DNA from: Roseiarcus sp050010035
Lineage (GTDB): Bacteria > Pseudomonadota > Alphaproteobacteria > Rhizobiales > Beijerinckiaceae
Reading direction: 5' to 3'
Assembly: GCA_050010035.1 (NCBI GenBank)
Contig: JBEKLU010000111.1
Span: 1 to 20,050, forward strand
DNA: 20,050 nt
Shown here: positions 14,301 to 20,050 of the stretch, in pieces
Layout of the letters: every line of letters begins with the position of its first letter
Position numbering within the stretch: position 1 is the stretch's first letter
Notes under the pieces: model-generated
Told to the model about the DNA's origin: nothing
Database searches by the model: none
The model's input: only the letters and a program-made list of their open reading frames with translations
Translations under genes and position numbers: made by a program

Positions 14301-16951
14301 GCGCGCACATGGCTTGATATCGTCACGCCCGGGCGGCGCGGCGGAATGGCCGCTATGACCGGAATGAGGGTCGGCAGCACGATCGTCAGGACGACGAAAA
14401 GGGTCCAGACCAGCGCCGCGTGAAGCGGCAAAGTCCAACCGGCGAGCAGAGCGAGAACCGCCGCGGGCGCCGAGAGCGTTCGGCGCAGATTGTCGAGCAT
14501 CTTCCAGCGGCCGATCGCGGGAATGGCGCTCGGCGCGCGCTCCGCGCCCGCTTGGACCGGCGCGCGACCGAGGATCCAGGGCAGCAATTGCCAGTCGCCG
14601 CGCGCCCAGCGGTGATGGCGAAGAGCGCCGACGTCGTAGCGGGCCGGGAATTCCTCGACGACTTCGATGTCGGAGACGAGGCCGGCGCGCGCGAACACGC
14701 CTTCGAACAGATCGTGGCTGAGCAGAGTCGAGTCCGGCGCCCGGCCCGCGAGCGCGGCCTCGAAAGCGTCGACGTCATAGATGCCTTTGCCAGCATACGA
14801 GCCTTCGCCGAACAGATCCTGATAGACGTCGGAAACGGCCGAGGCGTAGGGGTCGATCCCGCTCAAGCTGGAGAAGATGCGCTGGAACAGCGAGCCCTCC
14901 CGGCCGATCGGCAGCGAAGGCGTGACGCGGGGCTGCAACACCGCATAGCCTTCCACGACCCTGCCGCCGGCCGTGTCGAGGCGCGGCCGGTTCAGCGGAT
15001 GCGCCATCTTGCCGATCAGGCGGCGCACCGCATCGCGCGGCAATCGCGTGTCCGCGTCGAGCGTCACGACGTAGCGAATATCGGTTGGCGCGACGGGCGG
15101 CCCGGCGCCGACGTCGATGAAAGTGGTGTCGGTCGCGGCGCGCAGCAGCCGATTCAGCTCATGCAGCTTGCCGCGCTTGCGCTCCCAGCCGATCCACCGC
15201 GCTTCGCCTTCGTTCCAGACGCGACGGCGATGCAGAAGCAGAAAGCGGGCGCCGCCCGGCGCCGGGCCGTAGCGCCGATTGAGACGCGCAACGCCTTCCG
15301 CCGCCGCGGCGACGAGCGCCGCGTCGCCGTCGGCATGTTCGTTGGCGGCGTCGGCCCAGTCGGAAACCAGCGCGAAATGCAGATCGCCCTCCGGGCTCGC
15401 GAGGTGATGGATCTCCAGCCGCTCGATTTGCTCTTCGATGGCTTCCAGCGTCGTCAGCAGCGTCGGCACCGCGACGAGCGTGCGCAGATGCGCGGGAACG
15501 CCGTCGCGCAGTTCCAGACCGGGCAGCAGCGTCGCGGCGAAACCAAGGTTGACCCCGCGATTGACCAGGGCGATGGCGGCGTCGATGGCGGGAACGGCGC
15601 CGAGGACGCCAAGCAGGCCGAGAACGGCCAGGCTGATTCCGGCCGCGGCAAGGGCGAGCAGCGGCGCGGCAAGGAGCGTCGCAGCGACGAGAGAAATCGC
15701 CGTCACATAGCCGCCGACGCCAAGCGACCGGTTGAGCCGGGCCACCCAATTTCGCAAGGGCGGGCGATAAGAGATGGCCGCTTCAAAGGCGCGGCGGCCG
15801 CCCGCAAGCAGATGGTAGCCCGGATCGCCGCGCCGCGCCTGCTCGGCCGTCGGAGCTGCGAGCCGCTCGCCACTCGCCGTGAGCACCGCGGCGCTGGCGA
15901 TATCCAGCTCCGTGCGTTTCGAGCCGCGCGCCAGTTCCTCGACCGCGCTGCGGTAGAGCGTGCGCGTGGGAAAATCCATATCCTCAAACGGGCTGTCGGC
16001 GGCAAAGACAGCGTCGACGAGGCTGAGCCGCTCGAACAATTGCTTCCAGTCGACATCGGAAATCAGGCGCAAGCTGGTGATGATGTTGCGCACGGTGACG
16101 TTGGAGGCGCCTTGTCGGCGATGGACGTCGCGCACCACCGCTTCGGTCGTCGTGCCCTGGATCGCCAGACGCTGGTCGAGCCATGTCAACGCCGGCGTGA
16201 TCTTCGGATCCTGGTCGCGCAATCGATGCACGAGCTGAACCGCGAGCGCTTGCGAAAGCGGCGCCCGCTCATGGGCGAAAAGGACGACGGCGACGGACTC
16301 GGCGGGTCGTCCCCCGGTCCCGAGCAAACGGTCGGCGAGGCCGTCCGCCACGTAGCGCGCCGCGCGGCTTTGCGTGATCTGCTGCGCGAGGCGTCCGAGG
16401 TTTTCGACCAGCACGATCCGCAGCGTGATCGACACCGCCCAGAGTTCGCCGATGGTGAGCGGCTGCACCTCCTGATAGGCCCTGACGTAGCGAATCAGCA
16501 TCTCGGAGTCGAAACGGCTGTCGGTATGGGCGACGAAGGCCCAAGCCATGCCGAAGACGCGGGGATAGCCGGCGAAGGGACCCGAGGCGAGCTTGGGAAG
16601 CTGACGGTAATAGCCGGGCGGCAGGTCCGAGCGAAGCTCGCGAATTTGCTTCTCGACGAGATGATAATTGTCGACGAGCCATTCCGCCGCTGGCGTTATG
16701 GCGCGACCCTCGTTGATCGCCTTGACGATAGCGCGATAAGCCTCGAGCAGAACGACGCCATTGTCGGCAAGCCGCCGCGCCAGCGGCTGACCCTTGATCG
16801 TCCTGGACGACACGATCTGCGCGAGCGCAAGACTTCGCGCATGCTCCTCTAGGCGCTCGACGCCGAACAGCTCTTCACGAATGGGCTCCCGGTTGTCCCA
16901 GGGCGACGACCGCCTCACGCTTTCGAAGGCGTGGCGTGCAAAAGCGTTCAA
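8387..16951 (-). CDS. ndvB: Cyclic beta-1,2-glucan synthase
   Basis: The 2854-aa inner-membrane enzyme makes periplasmic cyclic beta-1,2-glucans from UDP-glucose. In order: N-terminal region (about 1-410); membrane segments near 417-463, 827-867, 890-920 and 950-987; between them the GT84 glycosyltransferase part with TLDADTRLP (about 631) and RGDWQLLPW (about 785); a glycoamylase-like (DUF3131-type) cyclisation region (about 1005-1540, including FYNWYDT); two sugar-phosphorylase N-terminal repeats (from about 1577 and 2067); and a GH94 phosphorylase domain (about 2357-2750) with GTGDWNDGMD near 2535. This matches Brucella Cgs and rhizobial NdvB in length and layout. There is no good ATG: TTG 16951-16949 has AAAGG 6 nt upstream, while the ATG at 17062 adds an arginine-rich stretch. 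It is intact throughout. Confidence 0.95.
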   Translation of the reverse strand: MNAFARHAFESVRRSSPWDNREPIREELFGVERLEEHARSLALAQIVSSRTIKGQPLARRLADNGVVLLEAYRAIVKAINEGRAITPAAEWLVDNYHLVEKQIRELRSDLPPGYYRQLPKLASGPFAGYPRVFGMAWAFVAHTDSRFDSEMLIRYVRAYQEVQPLTIGELWAVSITLRIVLVENLGRLAQQITQSRAARYVADGLADRLLGTGGRPAESVAVVLFAHERAPLSQALAVQLVHRLRDQDPKITPALTWLDQRLAIQGTTTEAVVRDVHRRQGASNVTVRNIITSLRLISDVDWKQLFERLSLVDAVFAADSPFEDMDFPTRTLYRSAVEELARGSKRTELDIASAAVLTASGERLAAPTAEQARRGDPGYHLLAGGRRAFEAAISYRPPLRNWVARLNRSLGVGGYVTAISLVAATLLAAPLLALAAAGISLAVLGLLGVLGAVPAIDAAIALVNRGVNLGFAATLLPGLELRDGVPAHLRTLVAVPTLLTTLEAIEEQIERLEIHHLASPEGDLHFALVSDWADAANEHADGDAALVAAAAEGVARLNRRYGPAPGGARFLLLHRRRVWNEGEARWIGWERKRGKLHELNRLLRAATDTTFIDVGAGPPVAPTDIRYVVTLDADTRLPRDAVRRLIGKMAHPLNRPRLDTAGGRVVEGYAVLQPRVTPSLPIGREGSLFQRIFSSLSGIDPYASAVSDVYQDLFGEGSYAGKGIYDVDAFEAALAGRAPDSTLLSHDLFEGVFARAGLVSDIEVVEEFPARYDVGALRHHRWARGDWQLLPWILGRAPVQAGAERAPSAIPAIGRWKMLDNLRRTLSAPAAVLALLAGWTLPLHAALVWTLFVVLTIVLPTLIPVIAAIPPRRPGVTISSHVRALGGDLRLAVTLSALTIAFLADQACLMGDAIGRTLWRLGVTRRHLLEWVPAAQATIGPRLDLMGFMRRTAGAIVVGAVAAIVALAFGRGSWPLALPFAALWVASPAVARRVSLSPDAAAHLPMSDADAKALRRIARRTWRFFEAFVTTTDNMLPPDNFQDNPAPAIAHRTSPTNLGLYLLSVVSARDFGWIGTDQAIERLETTLATMSGLQRFRGHFYNWYDTRDLSPLDPRYVSTVDSGNLAGHLIALANACREWRDHPFAAQRRLDGVADALDITCAESARLRDGGQTQTVTLRQLDDALAVVALAVRQAPLSDDDLATRLVGLSADAEIMIDIAGALAIERGAGSGADMLFWAEATLNAIDAHRHDLAQSTDAARSLAARLSILESTARTMALAMDFGFLFDRSRQLLSIGFLAPEGALDSNCYDLLASEARLASFFAIAKGDVAAKHWFRLGRAATPVAHGAALISWSGSMFEYLMPSLVMRAPAGSLLEQTNRLIVRRQIDYAAKLGLPWGVSESTYNARDLELTYQYSNFGVPGLGLKRGLGENRVIAPYATALAAMVDPRAAAANLARLAEAGAQGRYGFYDALDYTPARVPEGESVAVVRAFMAHHQGMTIVAIADALFDGVMRERFHAEPIVKASELLLQERMPRDVAAARPWAAEVKSAAGARDVEPSGGRRFATAHQATPATHLISNGRYATMLTSAGSGYSRWGELALTRWREDATCDDFGSYLFIKDVRSGVAWSAGFQPSGVEPDDYAVVFNEDRAEVTRRDGSLTTTLDVLVSGEDDAEVRRVSIANSGSRTREIEITSYAELVLAPQSADIAHPAFSKLFVETEYLADVGAILATRRRRAPSEPEIWAAHLTVVDGEAVGAPEFETDRARFLGRGRGVRTPIAVMDSRPLSNSVGAVLDPIFSIRRRIRVAPGATVRVAFWTIAASSRPALLDGVDKHRDATAFTRASMLAWTQAQVQLHHLGVTAGEAGLFQRLAGHVIYAAPALRPSSDTIVRGAGAQSGLWPQGVSGELPIVLLRIADVENIDIVRELLQAHEYWRMKQLAVDLVILNERRSSYVQELQIAIETLVRASQSRPQPGAERPAGRVFVLRADLIPAEARTLLTSIARVVLPAQRGGLFEQLERIVEPLESVRAAPKRGVARLQPPSRPRPPDLEFFNGLGGFARDGAEYVTFLGPGQSTPAPWINVIANPAFGFQVGTEGSGYTWSVNSRDNQITPWSNDPVSDRGGEAFYLRDDDTGDLWGPTALPIRDAAATYIARHGRGYSRFEHVAHEIASDLVQYAPVDASIKISRLVLTNRSSRPRRLSVTAYVEWVLGPSRSASLPFVSTEIDAVTGAIFARNPWNVGFGSRVAFADLCGDQSDWTGDRREFIGRNGALADPAALAGAAPLSKKVGAGLDPCAAMRTKIELPPNGSVEIVFLLGEAASADEARSLVTRYRAADLDAVEAEVARKWDDILGAVVVKTPVRSMDVMLNGWLLYQTLSCRIWARSGFYQASGAYGFRDQLQDGMALAASQPLLTREHLLRAAARQFVEGDVQHWWLPHSGQGVRTRISDDRPWLAFAVAHYVDATADVGVLDETIPFLEGQALEPGEHDSFFAPVVSDRTATLFEHCALALDASLALGGHGLPLMGTGDWNDGMDRVGEKGAGESVWLGWFLHAALTAFIPLARARRQAKRAAKWAAHAARLQASLEREAWDGDWYRRAFFDDGEPLGSAASEECRIDSIAQSWAALSGAAAPERAMKAMGAVERELIRRDDGLALLFAPPFDKTARDPGYIKGYPPGVRENGGQYTHAALWSVMAFAALGDGDKAVDLFSLLNPINHARARADVLRYKVEPYVVAADVYAAPPHVGRGGWTWYTGSAGWMQRAGVESILGLRIRGAFLHLDPCIPKAWATFEMSVRRQSARYEIVVDNPARVSWGVRFAEIDGVEITERPLRLRMVDDGAVHRVRVTLG

Positions 16952-17151
16952 TTTGACCTTTCCGCCGCGCGATGAGAGCGCGATGAGCCCGCATGAGCGG
17001 ATTTCGCAGAAACGTCTGCGACGTGAACGGGTCCCCTGCGACGCGAGGGGCGAACCCGCCAAGATGCGTTTGCGGATCGCGGCAGGCGCGCCGGGCGGCC
17101 AGCGTCAACGCCGGTTCTCGCGATGAAGAGAGCGAGACACGGCGGCGATGA

Positions 17152-17211
17152 GGGGAGGACGGATTCCTCCCCACGGCAGGCTCGCGGCGCGCCTGTTTGG
17201 CGCGTCGCGAG
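17152..17211 (-). terminator. Tandem stem-loops after groEL
   Basis: Two hairpins follow groEL. The first is a 13-bp stem with one mismatch (17181-17193 with 17199-17211, 5-nt loop). The second is a perfect 8-bp stem, GGGGAGGA/TCCTCCCC (17152-17159 with 17165-17172, 5-nt loop). Neither has a run of T on the minus strand, so termination may be inefficient or the hairpins may protect the groEL mRNA 3' end. They separate groEL from ndvB, which reads in the same direction about 200 bp further on. Confidence 0.4.
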
Positions 17212-17240
17212 TGTCTTTCATCCCGACCTGTATCAGGCGA

Positions 17241-18872
17241 TCAATAATCCATCCCGCCCATGCCGCCGCCGGGCATAGCCGGAGCCTCTTTCTTCGGCCT
17301 TTCCGTGACCATGGCTTCGGTCGTGATCATCAGGCCGGCGATCGAAGCCGCGTCTTGCAGCGCGATCCGCACCACCTTGGCGGGATCGAGAATGCCGGCG
17401 TTGAGCATGTCGACATATTGCTCGCTCTGGGCGTCGAAGCCGTAGGTCTGCGATTTCTCGCTCAGGATCTTTCCCACCACGATCGAGCCCTCGACGCCCG
17501 AATTCTCGACGATCTGACGGATCGGCGCTTCGAGCGCCCTGAGGACGATGTTGATGCCGGATTGAACGTCTTCGTTTGCATCGCTGAGCTTGCCGAGCGC
17601 GGCCTTGGCGCGCAGAAGCGCGACGCCGCCGCCGGGAACGACGCCTTCCGCGACCGCGGCCTTGGTGGCGTTCACCGCATCGTCGACGCGATCCTTCTTC
17701 TCCTTGACCTCGACCTCGGTCGAACCGCCGACGCGGATGATCGCGACGCCGCCCGACAATTTCGCCAAACGCTCCTGGAGCTTCTCCTTGTCGTAGTCCG
17801 AGGTCGTCTCCTCGATCTGCAACTTGATCTGAGCGATTCGCGCTTCGATGTCGGACTTCTTGCCGGCGCCGTCGATGATCGTCGTGTTCTCTTTTTCGAT
17901 GCGCACGCGCTTGGCCCGACCCAGCATGTCGAGCGTGACCTTCTCGAGCTTGACGCCGAGGTCCTCGGCGATCACGCCGCCCGCGCTTAAGACGGCGATG
18001 TCCTCGAGCATGGCCTTGCGCCGATCGCCGAACCCAGGGGCCTTGACCGCCGCGACCTTGAGGCCGCCGCGCAGCTTGTTGACGACGAGCGTCGCCAACG
18101 CCTCGCCGTCGATATCCTCCGCGATGATAAGCAGTGGTTTTCCCGCCTGAACGACCGCCTCGAGGATCGGCAGCAACGCCGGTAGCGAGGACAACTTCTT
18201 CTCGTGAATGAGGATATAGGGATCCTCCAATTCGACGATCATTTTTTCAGCGTTGGTGACGAAGTAAGGCGAGAGATAGCCGCGATCGAACTGCATGCCC
18301 TCGACGACGTCGAGTTCGGTCTCGGCGGTCTTGGCTTCCTCGATGGTGATGACGCCCTCGTTGCCGACTTTCTTCATCGCCTTGGCGATCATTTCGCCGA
18401 TCGACGTGTCGCCATTGGCCGCGATCGTGCCGACTTGGGCGATCTCCTCCGAGGACTGCACCTTCTTGGCGCGGCGCTCGATGTCTTTGACCACCGCCGT
18501 CACCGCGATGTCGATGCCGCGCTTCAGGTCCATCGGGTTCATCCCGGCGGCGACCAGCTTGAGGCCCTCGCGCATGATCGACGCAGCCAGGACAGTCGCG
18601 GTCGTCGTGCCGTCGCCAGCGAGATCATTGGTCTTCGAGGCGACTTCGCGCACCATCTGCGCGCCCATGTTCTCGAATTTGTCGACGAGCTCGATTTCCT
18701 TGGCGACGGTGACGCCGTCCTTGGTGATGCGCGGCGCGCCGTAGGACTTGTCGAGAATGACGTTGCGGCCCTTGGGGCCGAGCGTCACCTTGACGGCGTT
18801 GTTGAGAATTTCGACGCCGCGCAGCATGCGCTCGCGTGCATCGGTGGAAAAACGTACGTCTTTGGCGGACAT
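17241..18872 (-). CDS. groEL: Chaperonin GroEL (60 kDa)
   Basis: The 543-aa protein is a complete group I chaperonin, forming the two-ring ATP-driven folding chamber in the cytoplasm with GroES as lid. The ATP site is visible (LGPKGRNV at 31-38, D52 in TKDGVTVA, D87 in GDGTTTATVL, VVPGGGVALL near 410). The C-terminus is the usual flexible tail ending GGGMGGMDY. The start is ATG 18872-18870 with GGAG 9 nt upstream. It follows groES by 39 bp and shares its CIRCE-controlled promoter. Nothing is missing. Confidence 0.99.
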   Translation of the reverse strand: MSAKDVRFSTDARERMLRGVEILNNAVKVTLGPKGRNVILDKSYGAPRITKDGVTVAKEIELVDKFENMGAQMVREVASKTNDLAGDGTTTATVLAASIMREGLKLVAAGMNPMDLKRGIDIAVTAVVKDIERRAKKVQSSEEIAQVGTIAANGDTSIGEMIAKAMKKVGNEGVITIEEAKTAETELDVVEGMQFDRGYLSPYFVTNAEKMIVELEDPYILIHEKKLSSLPALLPILEAVVQAGKPLLIIAEDIDGEALATLVVNKLRGGLKVAAVKAPGFGDRRKAMLEDIAVLSAGGVIAEDLGVKLEKVTLDMLGRAKRVRIEKENTTIIDGAGKKSDIEARIAQIKLQIEETTSDYDKEKLQERLAKLSGGVAIIRVGGSTEVEVKEKKDRVDDAVNATKAAVAEGVVPGGGVALLRAKAALGKLSDANEDVQSGINIVLRALEAPIRQIVENSGVEGSIVVGKILSEKSQTYGFDAQSEQYVDMLNAGILDPAKVVRIALQDAASIAGLMITTEAMVTERPKKEAPAMPGGGMGGMDY

Positions 18873-18911
18873 GGTTTTCGCTCCAATCGTTGAAAGGCGG
18901 GCGGGCGTCGT

Positions 18912-19226
18912 TCAGGCGGCCTTCTTGGCGGCGGTCGGGCGTTCGATCACCCCTAAGATGTCGGACTCTTTCATGATCAGGAGATCCTCGGCGTCGATCT
19001 TGACCTCGGAGCCGGACCATTTTCCGAACAGCACGCGATCGCCGGCTTTGACCTCGAGCGCGATGAGCTTGCCGCTTTCGTCCCGCGCGCCGGGCCCGAC
19101 GGCGACGACTTCGCCCTCTTGCGGCTTCTCCTTGACGGTGTCGGGGATGAGTATCCCGCCCTTGGTCTTGTCCTCGCCCTCAATGCGGCGGATCACGACG
19201 CGGTCGTGCAGCGGACGAAATTTCAT
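18912..19226 (-). CDS. groES: Co-chaperonin GroES (10 kDa)
   Basis: The 104-aa protein starts MKFRPLHDRVVIRRIEGE and carries the mobile loop (EDKTKGGILIPDT, about 18-30) that contacts GroEL. It also has the conserved GEVVAVGPG and DRVLFGKWSG segments. It is the normal family length. The start is ATG 19226-19224, matching family N-termini; an upstream extension to 19325 would run through the promoter region and is rejected. It is the first gene of the groESL operon. CIRCE and the promoter lie about 80-120 bp upstream. Confidence 0.99.
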   Translation of the reverse strand: MKFRPLHDRVVIRRIEGEDKTKGGILIPDTVKEKPQEGEVVAVGPGARDESGKLIALEVKAGDRVLFGKWSGSEVKIDAEDLLIMKESDILGVIERPTAAKKAA

Positions 19227-19305
19227 GGGACCCGTTTCCGGTCGACATGCAAAGCCGGCTCGAGGCAAAATGCCCCGGCTCTCGGCATGCGTTCGACGCA
19301 CTGGG

Positions 19306-19335
19306 TAAATGGCGATTGTTGGCACTCGTTACAAG
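19306..19335 (-). promoter_or_regulatory. Heat-shock (RpoH-like) promoter of groESL
   Basis: On the minus strand CTTGTA (19335-19330) is followed 14 bp later by TCGCCATTT, within which CCATTTA spans 19312-19306. This approximates the sigma32 pattern CTTGAA-N13/14-CCCCATNT. The -35 element lies inside the CIRCE operator, so HrcA binding would block it. Expected start point is near 19298, giving a leader of about 70 nt before groES. Confidence 0.5.
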
Positions 19336-19345
19336 AGAGTGCCAA
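19319..19345. promoter_or_regulatory. CIRCE operator (HrcA binding site)
   Basis: TTGGCACTC (19319-19327), 9 bp, GAGTGCCAA (19337-19345): a perfect 9-9-9 inverted repeat matching the CIRCE consensus TTAGCACTC-N9-GAGTGCTAA with a symmetrical A to G change. HrcA represses groESL through this element in many bacteria. Its location upstream of groES fits. The remaining bases 19346-19485 hold no gene I can support. Confidence 0.92.
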
Positions 19346-19485
19346 CCCGCGTTCCCGATGGGCGCCCGTCGTCAGCGCGTGCGATCGGCGCCGGCCGCCT
19401 CACCAAAGATCGCGGCTCGTTCGGTCGCTGGCGAGCTAAGGACAGCGGCAACATTAACTGAATCCTCTCTCGATCATCCGGCCGT

Positions 19486-19734
19486 TCAGGCGGCGGGCCA
19501 AGGCAACGAAAGTGACGCAGTTATTGTTGTGGCTGTCCTAACGGCGACGATTTCGTATTCCTTGGCGCTACGCTCGAAAGGCTCGGCCTTGCTCTTGATG
19601 CGGTACGTGCGCGACCTGACGTCTTCCGCCGGCAGCACGCGCATCACCTCATAGGGACCCCTGGGTCTCGGCAATGGCGTGACCCTTGTGTCGAAGTCGA
19701 CGATTTGCCCGATCGCGAATTTATGCCGAGTCAT
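19486..19734 (-). CDS. Conserved small protein of Hyphomicrobiales (82 aa)
   Basis: The frame begins MTRHKFAIGQIVDF and continues GPYEVMRVLPAE, TYRIKSKAEPFERSAKEYEI. This is the pattern of a short SH3-like, beta-rich protein common in rhizobia and relatives, of unknown function. The last 15 residues are less typical. The start is ATG 19734-19732 with GAGG 10 nt upstream. It is bracketed by the cspA terminator upstream and the groESL control region downstream, so it is probably a separate transcription unit, although its own promoter is not evident. Confidence 0.75.
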   Translation of the reverse strand: MTRHKFAIGQIVDFDTRVTPLPRPRGPYEVMRVLPAEDVRSRTYRIKSKAEPFERSAKEYEIVAVRTATTITASLSLPWPAA

Positions 19735-19764
19735 GACTTGGCGCCTCGCAGAAAAGAAAACACG

Positions 19765-19792
19765 AAAAAAGGGTCAGGAGCGATCCTGACCC
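19765..19792 (-). terminator. Intrinsic terminator of the cold-shock gene
   Basis: GGGTCAGGA (19771-19779) and TCCTGACCC (19784-19792) form a perfect 9-bp stem with a GCGA loop. In the minus-strand transcript it is followed by six U (19770-19765). It lies 88 bp after the stop of the cspA-type gene and just before the 82-aa gene. The bases between it and cspA contain nothing else I can identify. Confidence 0.9.
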
Positions 19793-19879
19793 TTCCCATC
19801 GCCGGACGCGCGGCGCAGACCCATCGCCGCCGACGCCGGTACATCCGCGGTCGCCGGTCAGCATGATCCATCGCCTCGT

Positions 19880-20050
19880 TCAAACGGCTTGGAGCTTATC
19901 CGCGGACATTTTGCCCGAGCGCGTGTCGGTGACCAGCTCGAAGCTGATCTTCTGACCTTCGCGCAAGTCGCTCATGCCCGCCCGTTCGATCGCGCTGACA
20001 TGAACGAAGGCGTCCTTGCCGCCGTCATCCGGCTGAATGAAGCCGAAACC
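19880..20050 (-). CDS. cspA: Cold-shock protein, CspA family (C-terminal 56 residues)
   Basis: The gene runs off the right edge; its N-terminus is missing. The visible part contains the RNA-binding motifs GFGFIQPDDGG (RNP1) and DAFVHVSAI (RNP2), then the SDLREGQKISFEL and KMSADKLQAV ends of the small OB-fold. CspA-type proteins bind single-stranded RNA and DNA and act as RNA chaperones; several paralogues per genome are usual in this order, so the exact paralogue cannot be named. It ends at TGA 19882-19880 and is followed by a strong terminator. Confidence 0.95.
   Translation of the reverse strand, partial: GFGFIQPDDGGKDAFVHVSAIERAGMSDLREGQKISFELVTDTRSGKMSADKLQAV

Noticed and set aside
8411..16852. 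Very long plus-strand open frames opposite ndvB (621, 833 and 810 codons)
   Set aside because: They lie exactly antisense to an intact, domain-complete ndvB. They are rich in R, G, A and E in the way mirror frames of GC-rich genes are, and contain no recognisable motif.
17148..18893. Plus-strand frames opposite groEL (280 and 229 codons)
   Set aside because: They are mirror frames of groEL; no independent evidence.
1..20050. CRISPR arrays, insertion sequences, rRNA genes
   Set aside because: No regularly spaced repeats of 20 bp or more, no transposase-like frames and no rRNA-like segments were seen.

Overview
The window looks like the chromosome of a GC-rich alphaproteobacterium of the order Hyphomicrobiales (Rhizobiales). 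The reasons are a full-length cyclic beta-1,2-glucan synthase (ndvB/cgs type), a groESL operon whose CIRCE element is overlapped by a heat-shock-type promoter, a cspA-type cold-shock gene, and several small proteins of kinds I associate with this order. A methylotroph or methanotroph relative (Beijerinckiaceae/Methylocystaceae) is possible, but the sequence alone does not settle the genus.

Positions 1-6025 are the right end of an integrated element. Its right boundary is a 50-bp copy of the 3' half of a tRNA-Phe(GAA) gene (5976-6025), with no 5' half beside it. All recognisable element genes read leftwards: a tyrosine integrase and a coupled hypothetical gene, an AlpA/excisionase-like DNA-binding protein, a RuvC-like resolvase, a frameshifted TSCPAD-type small gene, a 68-aa protein overlapping a DUF5906/D5-like replicative helicase, a 91-aa protein, and finally the start of a gene resembling small-terminase-like proteins of alphaproteobacterial phage-like islands. 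Downstream of the helicase gene two arrays of three 9-bp repeats flank about 110 bp that is AT-rich at its edges, as in satellite replication origins. Between the AlpA-like gene and the replication genes there is a plus-strand promoter-terminator unit that could make a roughly 60-nt antisense RNA. Together this resembles a phage satellite (PICI-like) more than a complete prophage. The other end lies outside the window.

Positions 6026-6392 hold the ruin of an older integrase (N-terminal domain only, with a one-base frameshift), which shows that this tRNA-Phe site was used before. Ordinary chromosome follows: a transglutaminase-like protease (minus), a long-leader tiny basic protein and a 139-aa alphaproteobacterial protein (plus), then ndvB (minus, about 8.6 kb), groEL and groES (minus) with their control region, an 82-aa conserved small protein, a strong terminator, and the 3' end of a cspA-family gene. 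Several of these loci (groESL, cspA, cyclic glucan) relate to stress and envelope adaptation, but nothing suggests one shared operon.

I saw no rRNA, complete tRNA, CRISPR array or insertion sequence. The very long plus-strand open frames opposite ndvB are composition shadows.
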